Below, one piece after another: positions 55,730 to 63,434 of a stretch of 64,000 nucleotides of DNA. Where the stretch lies: positions 2,790,001 to 2,854,000 of the forward strand of contig NZ_CP033092.2 of the NCBI RefSeq assembly GCF_003697165.2. The letters run 5' to 3'. Both the position numbers and the translations under genes were made by a program. The stretch is from Escherichia coli DSM 30083 = JCM 1649 = ATCC 11775. Lineage in GTDB: Bacteria > Pseudomonadota > Gammaproteobacteria > Enterobacterales > Enterobacteriaceae. How positions within the stretch are numbered: the first letter of the stretch is position 1; every line of letters starts with the position of its first letter. The notes beneath the pieces are model-generated. The model did no database searches. It was given only the letters and a program-made list of their open reading frames with translations, and was not told where the DNA came from.

Positions 55730-56058
55730 CAGTTCACCACCTGTTCAAACTCTGCGCTGAACTCAACACGCAGCATACTGACCCGCGACGACCATTTTGC
55801 GCAGGTCACCTTTATCTGCCTGTAACCATAAGGCGGCGTCCACAGAAAGGCCTTCCAGCCCCCGTGCTCAGCCAGAAACGACTCCAGCGCCGTGGCCTCC
55901 TCACGGGAGACAGACAGCGTCACGCTGTACGTTTTCAGGTCAGCGTTCAGCCCGGCAGGCGCACGCTGGGAATAGCCATCACCAAAGCGCACCTCCCTGA
56001 CGGAAGGAGCCGATGTCACATCCATCCCGGGTTTCACTTTCCAGCGGAAGGTTTTCAT
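55729..56058 (-). CDS. M: Minor tail protein M
   Basis: The 109-residue tip component has the same length as lambda gpM. It includes RFGDGYSQRAPAGLNADLKTY and LSVSREEATALESFLAEHGG. It overlaps H by 4 bases and L by 1 base, typical of the tightly packed lambda tail operon. Confidence 0.95.
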   Translation of the reverse strand: MKTFRWKVKPGMDVTSAPSVREVRFGDGYSQRAPAGLNADLKTYSVTLSVSREEATALESFLAEHGGWKAFLWTPPYGYRQIKVTCAKWSSRVSMLRVEFSAEFEQVVN

Positions 56059-58616
56059 CGTCCACCTCCGGAGAACAGACCACCATCGCGCATCTGTGCC
56101 TGGATTTCATCACGGGCACCCTTGCGGGCCATGTCATACACCGCCTTCATCATCTGTGGACCTGGCAGACCATTCGTACCGTCGTTCTGAATCACCACGT
56201 TGTTGTTCTGCTCAAACCTGATACCCTCTGAACGCCGCATTTGCGCCGGACTTCCGGTGCCACCGACATAACCGCCGGTGGCATAGCCGCGCATCAGCCG
56301 GTAGAGATTTCCCACGCCAATCCGGCTGGTTGCCTCCTTCGTGAAGACAAATTCACCACGGTGAACAATCCCCGCTGGCTCATATTTGCCGCCGGTTCCC
56401 GTAAATCCTCCGGTTGCAAAATGGAGTTTCGCCGCAGCGGCCTGAATGGCTGTACCGCCTGACGCGGATGCGCCGCCACCAACAGCCCCGCCAATAGCGC
56501 TGCCGATACTCCCGACAATCCCCACCATTGCCTGCTTAAGCAGAATTTCTGTCATCATGGACAGCACGGAACGGGTGAAGCTGCGCCAGTTCTGTTCACT
56601 GCCGGTCAGCATCGCCGCCATATTCTGCGCAATACCATCAAAGGTCTGCGTGGCAGCACTTTTAACCTGCGACATACTGTCCGTGGCACTCTCTTCCCAC
56701 TCACTCCAGCCGGACTTCAGGCCTGCCATCCAGTTCCCGCGAAGCAGGTCTTCAGCCGCCCAGGTCTTTTTCTGCTCTGACATGACGTTATTCAGCGCCA
56801 GAGGATTATCGCCATACTGTTCCTTCAGGCGCTGTTCCGTGGCTTCCCGTTCTGCCTGCCGGTCAGTCAGCCCCCGGCTTTTCGCATCAATAGCGGCCCG
56901 TTTTGCCCGTTGCTGCTGTGCGAATTTATCCGCCTGCTGCGCCAGCGCGTTCAGGCGCTCCTGATACGTAACCTTGTCGCCAAGTGCAGCCAGCTGGCGT
57001 TTGTACTCCAGCGTCTCATCTTTATGCGCCAGCAGGGATTTCTCCTGTGCAGACAGCTGGCGACGTTGCGCCGCCTCCTCCAGTACCGCGAACTGACTCT
57101 CCGCCTTCCACAAATCCCGGCGCTGCTGGCTGATTTTCTCATTTGCTCCGGCATGCTTCTCCAGCGTCCGGAGTTCAGCCTGAAGCGTCAGCAGGGCAGC
57201 ATGAGCACTGTCTTCCTGACGATCGCCCGCAGACACCTTCACGCCGGACTGTTTCGGCTTTTTCAGCGTCGCTTCATAATCCTTTTTCGCCGCCGCCATC
57301 AGCGTGTTGTAATCTGCCTGCAGGATTTTCCCGTCTTTCAGTGCCTTGTTCAGTTCTTCCTGACGGGCGGTATATTTCTCCAGCGGTGTCTGCAGCCGTT
57401 CGTAAGCCTTCTGCGCCTCTTCGGTATATTTCAGCCGTGATGCTTCGGTATCGCTCTGCTGCTGCGCATTTTTGTCCTGTTGACTCTGCTGTTCAGCCTT
57501 CTTTCGGGCGGCTTCAAGCGCAAGACGGGCCTTTTCACGATCATCCCAGTAACGCGCCCGCGCTTCATCGTTAACAAAATAATCATCCTTGCGCAGATTC
57601 CAGATGTCGTCCGCTTTCTTAAACGCAGCCTCTGCCTTAATCAGCATCTCCTGAGCGGTATCAGGACGACCAATATCCAGCACCGCATCCCACATGGATT
57701 TGAATGCCCGTGCTGTCCTGTCTGCCCAGGTTTCCAGCGTGCCCATGTTCTCTTTCAGGCGTCGGGTCTGGTCATCAAACCCTTTCGTTGCGGCCTCGTT
57801 CGCCGCCTGCAATGCCCCGGATTCATCGCCGGAACGCTGCAACTGAGCAACATACGCAATCTGCTCCGCCGTTACGTTATGGAACTGGCGCGCCATCGCC
57901 GTCAGCCCCGACGTCGGGTCAGTGGTCAGCTTCCCGAAGGCTTCAGCGACCTTGTCCACCTCCACGCCGGATGCAGAGGAGAAACGCGCCACACTCTGGC
58001 TGATGGATGCAATCTGAGCCTCACCGCTTACTCCCGCCTTAACCAGTGCGCTGAGTGACTCGCTGGTCTGGTTAAACGTCAGCCCTGCCGCCTGCCCGGC
58101 TCTGGACAGGACCAGCATACGATCTGCCGTCAGACCCGACTGATTGCCGGAAAGGACCAGCGTTTTGTTGAAATCGGACAGGGTTGAGTTACCCTGATAC
58201 CAGGCATACGCCAGCGCACCGGTCGCCACCGCCAGCGAGGTGGCCCCGACCATCGGCAGGGTGATCGCACCGGCAAGCCCCCGGAACATGGGGATCATCC
58301 CGCCGAAGGAGTCCTTAACCTGACCACCCTGTTGCAGCAGGATCAGCCACGGGCTTTGCCCGCCTGCAAGCTGCGTGGCCACGTCGGTGAACTGTGCAGG
58401 CAGCATACGCATGGCGGCTTTATACTGCCCGACGGAAATCCCCGCTTTCTGTGCAGCCAGCGCCTGTCGGCTCAGCGACTGTTCAACGACTGCCGCTGTT
58501 TTTTTCGCATCACTTTCCGTACCGGAAAAATGACGCCTGACTCTGGCCATCTGCTCGTCAAATCTGGCCGCATCCAGACTTAAATCAACGACCAGATCGC
58601 CTACCGGTTCAGCCAT
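56055..58616 (-). CDS. H: Tail tape measure protein H
   Basis: The tape measure sets tail length and is ejected during DNA delivery. The 853 residues equal the lambda H length, predicting a lambda-length tail of about 150 nm. It has a long helical, Gln/Ala-rich middle (AQKAYERLQTPLEKYTARQEEL) and hydrophobic stretches near residues 110-140 (GAITLPMVGATSLAVATGALAYA, split here: GAITLPMVGATS / LAVATGALAY). The C-terminal part is removed during assembly in lambda. Confidence 0.95.
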   Translation of the reverse strand: MAEPVGDLVVDLSLDAARFDEQMARVRRHFSGTESDAKKTAAVVEQSLSRQALAAQKAGISVGQYKAAMRMLPAQFTDVATQLAGGQSPWLILLQQGGQVKDSFGGMIPMFRGLAGAITLPMVGATSLAVATGALAYAWYQGNSTLSDFNKTLVLSGNQSGLTADRMLVLSRAGQAAGLTFNQTSESLSALVKAGVSGEAQIASISQSVARFSSASGVEVDKVAEAFGKLTTDPTSGLTAMARQFHNVTAEQIAYVAQLQRSGDESGALQAANEAATKGFDDQTRRLKENMGTLETWADRTARAFKSMWDAVLDIGRPDTAQEMLIKAEAAFKKADDIWNLRKDDYFVNDEARARYWDDREKARLALEAARKKAEQQSQQDKNAQQQSDTEASRLKYTEEAQKAYERLQTPLEKYTARQEELNKALKDGKILQADYNTLMAAAKKDYEATLKKPKQSGVKVSAGDRQEDSAHAALLTLQAELRTLEKHAGANEKISQQRRDLWKAESQFAVLEEAAQRRQLSAQEKSLLAHKDETLEYKRQLAALGDKVTYQERLNALAQQADKFAQQQRAKRAAIDAKSRGLTDRQAEREATEQRLKEQYGDNPLALNNVMSEQKKTWAAEDLLRGNWMAGLKSGWSEWEESATDSMSQVKSAATQTFDGIAQNMAAMLTGSEQNWRSFTRSVLSMMTEILLKQAMVGIVGSIGSAIGGAVGGGASASGGTAIQAAAAKLHFATGGFTGTGGKYEPAGIVHRGEFVFTKEATSRIGVGNLYRLMRGYATGGYVGGTGSPAQMRRSEGIRFEQNNNVVIQNDGTNGLPGPQMMKAVYDMARKGARDEIQAQMRDGGLFSGGGR

Positions 58617-59043
58617 ACCGGACTCCTCCTGCGATCCCTTCTGATACTGTCATCAGCATTACGTCATCCTCCGTCATGCCCGCCATATCCGGGGAAGCGG
58701 GGATAACTTCATTTCCGTCCGGGTCAAAGCGGACGCCTCCGGTAAGCCCTGCCGCTTTCTGCATCAGCACATCATCTTCAGGCTCTTCGTCATCCTCACG
58801 CCGGTTCAGCAAACTGAAATCCAGCGGATGCATATCCGGATCGCTGAAAAACAGGCTGAGCACAGTGTACGTCAGCCCGGAAAAGTGCATATTCAGCAGA
58901 ACATCATGAAAATAATGGGTACTGTAAAAGCGGTGCCAGTCGGCATACTCCGTGGATGACATCCCGGCAAGCATGGCGCGCCAGTCAGGTCGCCCCATCT
59001 CTCGCGCCAGTTTCAGGGCAAAACTCAGCTCACCGTCGAACAC
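58609..59043 (-). CDS. T: Tail chaperone extension T (expressed as G-T by -1 frameshift)
   Basis: This 144-codon frame lacks its own good start signal. It is translated as the C-terminal part of gpG-T after a -1 shift on the GGGAAAG heptamer at 59043-59049. gpG-T binds the tape measure through G and tail tube subunits through T during assembly. FDGELSFALKLAREMGRPDWRAML is the lambda-like beginning. Confidence 0.93.
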   Translation of the reverse strand: MFDGELSFALKLAREMGRPDWRAMLAGMSSTEYADWHRFYSTHYFHDVLLNMHFSGLTYTVLSLFFSDPDMHPLDFSLLNRREDDEEPEDDVLMQKAAGLTGGVRFDPDGNEVIPASPDMAGMTEDDVMLMTVSEGIAGGVRYG

Positions 59044-59447
59044 TTTCCCGCAGAAACAGGCTCTGCAGGCCCGGAGTCCTCTGCCTGGTCAGGGGCATCA
59101 TTCACCACAAACCCATACATACCGGACAGCCGGTACACCACGTTTTCAGCATGAGAAATTGCCTCCGCGGGCCAGGTGGTAAGCACTTCCTGCTCAATCT
59201 GTTTAACGGCTTCATTCATGGAAGGCTGCTTTGTCTTCTGCGGATGGTTATGCCACAGGGACATCGCCACCACAAAAGCACCGGTTCTGATGGCGTCTTC
59301 CACAGTAACCTGCCGGTTGCTGTCTGACTCCGCCTGTTCTGCCTGCTGTTTCATCAGGGCGAGATGCTCAATACGCTGCAGGGCTGACAGTTCAGAAAGC
59401 GTGACGGTCACGCCGTTATGTTCAAATGATTCGGTTTTCAGGAACAT
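59025..59447 (-). CDS. G: Tail assembly chaperone G
   Basis: The 140-residue protein keeps the tape measure in assembly form and is absent from the finished tail. It has the lambda length and N-terminus MFLKTESFEHNGVTVTLSELSALQ. Most ribosomes end at 59025; a small share shifts to T. The G:GT ratio is known to be critical for tail assembly. Confidence 0.95.
   Translation of the reverse strand: MFLKTESFEHNGVTVTLSELSALQRIEHLALMKQQAEQAESDSNRQVTVEDAIRTGAFVVAMSLWHNHPQKTKQPSMNEAVKQIEQEVLTTWPAEAISHAENVVYRLSGMYGFVVNDAPDQAEDSGPAEPVSAGKCSTVS
59043..59049 (-). promoter_or_regulatory. Programmed -1 frameshift heptamer GGGAAAG
   Basis: On the minus strand the sequence reads GGGAAAG within ...CTGCGGGAAAGTGTTCG near the end of G. 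It is the same slippery heptamer as in lambda G/T. A -1 slip joins G to T. Confidence 0.93.
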
Positions 59448-59462
59448 CGCTGACTCTCCGGA

Positions 59463-60203
59463 TTAACTGTCGGTGACAGTGATTTCTGCAACCGCAGCAA
59501 GTTCACCATTACCGGATACAACCGGAATGTTGACCTTGCCTGCAGCAACGCCGTTCACGGTGATGGTCATACCACTGACCGACACGGTGGCTTTTGTTTT
59601 ATCCGCTGACACCGCACGGAAGCTCTTGTCAGTTGCGCCCTCCGGCTGGAAGGCCACGGTCAGCGTGGTGCTCTGCCCTTTCACCACCGAGGAGCTGGCA
59701 GGCGTCACGGTCATACCGGTTGCCGCCGTCACCGTACTGCGATCTTCTGCCATTGACGGACGGCCCACATTGGTGACCTTCACCGTACGGGTGATCACTT
59801 CCTTCGCCGTCACCGCCTTACCGATACTGCTGACCCAGCCACGGAACACATCGACCGTGCCGTTCGGGAAGCGGATTTTATAGGCACGGGTATCACCTTC
59901 ATTAAACCACGCCAGCAGCGCCTGCTGCCCCTGCTCTCCGGGCATCCACGCCAGCGTGAAGCTGGTATCTCCGGCGGATTTCTGCCCCTGCCCGGTCGCG
60001 GTCCAGTCCGCATCTTCATCATCGAGATAACTGTCGTCATAGGACTCAGCGGTCAGTTCGCCGGGCGTCAGGTCTTTAATTTTTGCCAGACGCGACCAGT
60101 CATTGTCTGAAAGCGGGTTTGCATAAGGGTCGCCGCTCCCGTTATAAACCCACAGTGTGGTCCCGGCCCCTTTCACCGGTGCCAGAGGATTTGGTGTTGG
60201 CAT
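59463..60203 (-). CDS. V: Major tail tube protein V
   Basis: The 246-residue tail tube subunit forms the hexameric rings of the tube. The N-terminal tube domain includes GAGTTLWVYNGSGDPYANPLSD and LDDEDADWTATGQGQKSAGDTSF. The C-terminal Ig-like (Big_2) domain (MTVTPASSSVVKGQSTTLTV) projects outward. The start at 60203 gives the lambda length; a frame from 60233 adds ten residues without lambda counterpart. Confidence 0.95.
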   Translation of the reverse strand: MPTPNPLAPVKGAGTTLWVYNGSGDPYANPLSDNDWSRLAKIKDLTPGELTAESYDDSYLDDEDADWTATGQGQKSAGDTSFTLAWMPGEQGQQALLAWFNEGDTRAYKIRFPNGTVDVFRGWVSSIGKAVTAKEVITRTVKVTNVGRPSMAEDRSTVTAATGMTVTPASSSVVKGQSTTLTVAFQPEGATDKSFRAVSADKTKATVSVSGMTITVNGVAAGKVNIPVVSGNGELAAVAEITVTDS

Positions 60204-60210
60204 ATCGTCC

Positions 60211-60606
60211 TCACATTTCATAGGTAATGACATAAGTCAGATCGGCTGAACTCCACAGGCCCGCATCATCGTCGCGCCGGTAGTCATAGCCACTGGCCAC
60301 CATACTGGTGATCAAATCTGACAGTGCCGGGATATCGCTCATCACCGGATAAATCCGGGACTCCATCCACGAATCCAGCTCTGAATCCGGCACCTGAGCA
60401 GGCAGGAAAACTTCAATATGCAGCTCCGCCTGCCAGGTATCGCTGTCCAGCTCTTCGCCCGTGTATTCAGCGCCGGTGAGATAAACGGCAATTGCCGGAA
60501 AATCTTCCTCATCAAAAACAGCAGGGCGACCATCAAAAAGCGTCGCCCCGGTGTCATGCTTCTCCAGTGCATCCAGTACGGCTGCACGGAGTTCAGTATG
60601 TTTCAT
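60211..60606 (-). CDS. U: Tail terminator protein U
   Basis: This 131-residue protein caps the tail tube and joins it to the head. It has the same length as lambda gpU (MKHTELRAAVLDALEKHDTG). It overlaps Z by 4 bases. Confidence 0.95.
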   Translation of the reverse strand: MKHTELRAAVLDALEKHDTGATLFDGRPAVFDEEDFPAIAVYLTGAEYTGEELDSDTWQAELHIEVFLPAQVPDSELDSWMESRIYPVMSDIPALSDLITSMVASGYDYRRDDDAGLWSSADLTYVITYEM

Positions 60607-61181
60607 CGCTTTATTACCATTCTCAGTTGATGCTGCAGCGCATAGCCCAGCTCTTTCGGAAGACGCTCACGCCGTATCCGCTCAATATTCTGTTTAAACG
60701 CCGTGGTCAGCGGCACCGCCATCGGGATTTTCACCACATCAATGGGGTAACGGTTTTTCCCGGCCACACGCTGCATGACATGCCACCGGCCATTTTTCAG
60801 TTGCTGAATAAACGCGCCGGGAATACGACGGTTTCCCACCACAAGCACGCTGCCGCCACCTTTCAGGGATGAACGCTGCCCCTTTTTACGACGCCTGCGT
60901 CGGGACAGGACAACCCGCGCGTTACCCAGCCTGATTACGGGCAAATCCCCCCGGTTAACTTTGATTCTGGCCTGCGGATTTTTGACCGTGGCCCTTTTCA
61001 GCCTGGCCCTTTCCTTTACCAGTTTCCGGCGTACCTTTGTCTCACGGGCAACCAGTGACGCCGACTGCGATATCGCGGATGAAGCAACGCGGTTAATGGC
61101 CATTGCGGCGGCACCAGGCACTGCCGTTTTGCTGATACGGCTGAGGTTTTCAACGGCCTGCTCAAGACCTTTTATGGCCAT
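60603..61181 (-). CDS. Z: Minor tail protein Z
   Basis: This 192-residue basic protein equals lambda gpZ in length and has the Arg/Lys cluster LSRRRRRKKGQRSSLKGGG. In lambda, tails without Z attach to heads but particles are mostly not infectious, so Z helps position DNA for entry. The start at 61181 (MAIKGLEQAVENL) is the lambda one; an earlier in-frame start overlaps FII. Confidence 0.95.
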   Translation of the reverse strand: MAIKGLEQAVENLSRISKTAVPGAAAMAINRVASSAISQSASLVARETKVRRKLVKERARLKRATVKNPQARIKVNRGDLPVIRLGNARVVLSRRRRRKKGQRSSLKGGGSVLVVGNRRIPGAFIQQLKNGRWHVMQRVAGKNRYPIDVVKIPMAVPLTTAFKQNIERIRRERLPKELGYALQHQLRMVIKR

Positions 61182-61192
61182 ACATCCCCCTT

Positions 61193-61546
61193 TCAGCGGC
61201 GACGGCTGGCGGCAGGTGGTTGCCCCCGGTTGAGCCAGAGATAACAACTCCCTCCGTCATCCGGAGAAACACGGTCCACCCAGAACATCTCGCCGTTAAT
61301 GGTCAGCGTGTCACCACGCCGTACAGCACAAACCGTATCCGTAAGCACAAATAATGACGGGTTACTTCCTTCAATACGGATCCCACTACTGGCAAAACCC
61401 AGCGACTCCGGATCGTCAAAAACGCCATGAACCTCGCCGCCACGCTGTGCACCGGAGGTGAACTGCGCACTGATGCCCATCACTTCAACAATCGTACTGT
61501 CCACCCCGGCAAGGGCGGCATCAAAGGCATTCTGAAAATCACGCAT
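61193..61546 (-). CDS. FII: Head-tail connector protein FII
   Basis: The 117-residue head-completion protein binds the portal complex and provides the site for tail joining. It has the lambda length, and its C-terminal half matches lambda FII (RRGDTLTI, FWVDRVSPDDGGSCYLWL). Residues 1-40 diverge, a mosaic boundary. The start at 61546 (MRDFQNAFDAAL) overlaps the FI end by 8 bases. Confidence 0.93.
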   Translation of the reverse strand: MRDFQNAFDAALAGVDSTIVEVMGISAQFTSGAQRGGEVHGVFDDPESLGFASSGIRIEGSNPSLFVLTDTVCAVRRGDTLTINGEMFWVDRVSPDDGGSCYLWLNRGQPPAASRRR

Positions 61547-61913
61547 AAACAGCCATTCCACCATCAACGTGTGTTTTTGCATCTGAGGACATAATCAGAA
61601 TCACCCGACCAACATCCGCAAGCTCAACGGATTCCCCCGTTTCACCATCAACGCCACAGAGATGGAGGCAGGTCAGAACTCTGATGCGCGTTAACGCGCC
61701 GGATGTTTCCTCACGAACATCATGAGCCGCGGTTTCCCGCTCCCGGATATCCATATTCATAACCTGTACATCATCGCCGGATGACTGCATTTCCTCTTCC
61801 CATTCTGCCACCCGCTGCGCTATCTCTGCGGCACTCCCGGATATATCCGGCTCACGCCCCAGAATCAGGGCCAGTTCATCAAGCCGTTTCAGATTTTGCT
61901 CTTTCGTTGCCAT
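61539..61913 (-). CDS. FI: DNA packaging protein FI
   Basis: This 124-residue protein is at the FI position. In lambda, FI helps the terminase-DNA complex dock on the prohead. The N-terminal part has a SAP-like helical pattern (NLKRLDELALILGREPDISGSAAEIAQRVAEWEEE) like lambda FI, quoted here as NLKRLDELALILGREP and AAEIAQRVAEWEEE. The C-terminus differs from lambda. The start at 61913 (MATKEQN) is preferred. Confidence 0.85.
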   Translation of the reverse strand: MATKEQNLKRLDELALILGREPDISGSAAEIAQRVAEWEEEMQSSGDDVQVMNMDIRERETAAHDVREETSGALTRIRVLTCLHLCGVDGETGESVELADVGRVILIMSSDAKTHVDGGMAVYA

Positions 61914-61926
61914 ATCAGCCCCCTGT

Positions 61927-61957
61927 GAAAAAAGACACGGGGGCATTTCGCCCCCGC
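61927..61957 (-). terminator. Hairpin with T-run between E and FI
   Basis: On the minus strand CGGGGGC-GAAAT-GCCCCCG is followed by TGTCTTTTTT. It is placed right after the capsid gene and may lower downstream transcription relative to E, which is needed in large amounts. Confidence 0.75.
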
Positions 61958-61964
61958 TCACGGA

Positions 61965-62993
61965 TTATTTCACCTGTACCACCACAAACTCATCCGGGTC
62001 CGGCAACACCATCAGCGGCGCGGACTGCGTCATGGTAAATTCACGGGCGGGATCCCCTACCGTCAGCCAGTGTTTCGGATAACGGGAAGAGGCCACCACA
62101 CCTTCGGACAACGCCTGAGCATCCTGAATGGCACCGTAACAACGGATCCCATCTGCAGCAGTATTCCCCAGAACCAGCATGCCATCTGGAAGATAACGTT
62201 TTTCGGTACCGTCTTCTGCTATATAAGACGTTTTCGCCACCACAATGGCCAGATCGCCGTAATACCCCTTGAAGGACACCACTGCGCCCAGATCTTTCAC
62301 TGCCGTTTCGAGTTGAGAATTTGAACCGCGACGGGTATCCAGTTTTTCGCGGAACAGCTTAAAACCATTCAGAAGACGCCAGACGGTACCGTCCATAATG
62401 GCAATATTCACAAGACCGCTGGCCAGGTCGCAGTAGAGGTCAATATCATGTGTAGGATCGAACGTGTCACGATCCTGTTTTGACCACTCCTTACCACTAC
62501 CCTGAGTGATGTTATTCTTCGTCGACCTGCCAAAATCGACCTCAATTTTCTCGAACTGGTCTCCTTCCATGGTGTATTTGCCATACAACACAGCATTTAC
62601 CGCCTGCATTTCTTCCACCTGGACAATCGCGTGCTCTTCCTGTTTGAGGTTATCGGTAATGATACGCAGACGGCGGTAAGCCGGATCATTCAGTTGAGAT
62701 GGATCTTCACCAGGAAGGCGCTCAACCGCCTGCTGGTAATTAAATTCGTGTTTCGGCTTGACGTAGCCCGGACGCAACACGCGGGTTTCACCACCACGAT
62801 GACGCAGCACTTTTCCTTCAACAACCGGGGAGACATAGGCCGCCACCGGCGTTTTTCCGGTAATTTTGTCCAGCATCACCTCTTCGGTATGGAAATTCAC
62901 CGTACGGCGGAAAAACAGCTCCAGAAACAGCGCACGAAATTTAACTTTTTGTTCGGTATAACCGAGTAACTGGCGGGTCGTAAACAATCCCAT
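61965..62993 (-). CDS. E: Major capsid protein E
   Basis: The 342-residue HK97-fold major head protein has almost the lambda gpE length (341). VSPVVEGKVLRHRGGETRVL, RPGYVKPKHEFNYQQAVERLP and the C-terminal LMVLPDPDEFVVVQVK are readily recognised. It forms the T=7 shell together with the decoration protein encoded upstream. Confidence 0.95.
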   Translation of the reverse strand: MGLFTTRQLLGYTEQKVKFRALFLELFFRRTVNFHTEEVMLDKITGKTPVAAYVSPVVEGKVLRHRGGETRVLRPGYVKPKHEFNYQQAVERLPGEDPSQLNDPAYRRLRIITDNLKQEEHAIVQVEEMQAVNAVLYGKYTMEGDQFEKIEVDFGRSTKNNITQGSGKEWSKQDRDTFDPTHDIDLYCDLASGLVNIAIMDGTVWRLLNGFKLFREKLDTRRGSNSQLETAVKDLGAVVSFKGYYGDLAIVVAKTSYIAEDGTEKRYLPDGMLVLGNTAADGIRCYGAIQDAQALSEGVVASSRYPKHWLTVGDPAREFTMTQSAPLMVLPDPDEFVVVQVK

Positions 62994-63021
62994 AAATCAG
63001 TTCCTTTCATTCAGAAATCAG

Positions 63022-63043
63022 TCAGGCCACCGCGGTGGCCTGA
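63022..63043. repeat. Perfect palindrome between decoration and capsid genes
   Basis: TCAGGCCACCG and CGGTGGCCTGA form a continuous 22-base palindrome in the gap between the decoration gene stop and the E start. It may form a hairpin in the late transcript that affects mRNA stability. Confidence 0.7.
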
Positions 63044-63050
63044 TAACGTG

Positions 63051-63398
63051 TTACGGCAGCGCCGCGTGACTCAGGGCACTGCCAGCAAAGGCGTTGGCCT
63101 TTTTGTGTTCATCCACACTTTCAGGCCAGTGGATTGCCTCCGTCGCAAAGGTTCCCGACTTGTAATACGTCAGCGCCGTCTCTGTGCCTTCAAGCGGCAG
63201 TACCAGTATGCCAACCGCACTACCGGCTTTCTGTCCGTCCCAGACCACCAGTTTCCCGGTGGCTTCATCCAGCATCAGGGGCGTCAGTGCCGGTGTTGGC
63301 GAGGAAATCCCGCTGCTGCCTGTGGCGGTATGAGCCGGATCATTACCGGCAAAAATACGTACTTCCGCACGCTGTTCAGTGATGGTTTTCGTCACCAT
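63051..63398 (-). CDS. shp: Head decoration/stabilising protein, phage 21 Shp-like (lambda D family)
   Basis: This trimeric capsid decoration protein binds the expanded shell and stabilises full heads. At 115 residues it matches phage 21 Shp as I recall it (MVTKTITEQRAEVRIFAGND start), rather than lambda D (110 residues). The family core NDPAHTATGSSG, LTPLMLDEATGKLVVWDG and YYKSGTFATEAIHWPE is present. A phage 21-type head protein agrees with integration in icd. Confidence 0.93.
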   Translation of the reverse strand: MVTKTITEQRAEVRIFAGNDPAHTATGSSGISSPTPALTPLMLDEATGKLVVWDGQKAGSAVGILVLPLEGTETALTYYKSGTFATEAIHWPESVDEHKKANAFAGSALSHAALP

Positions 63399-63434
63399 AT
63401 TGTAAAAACCTCCTATTGATGGTCAGCACTGACT

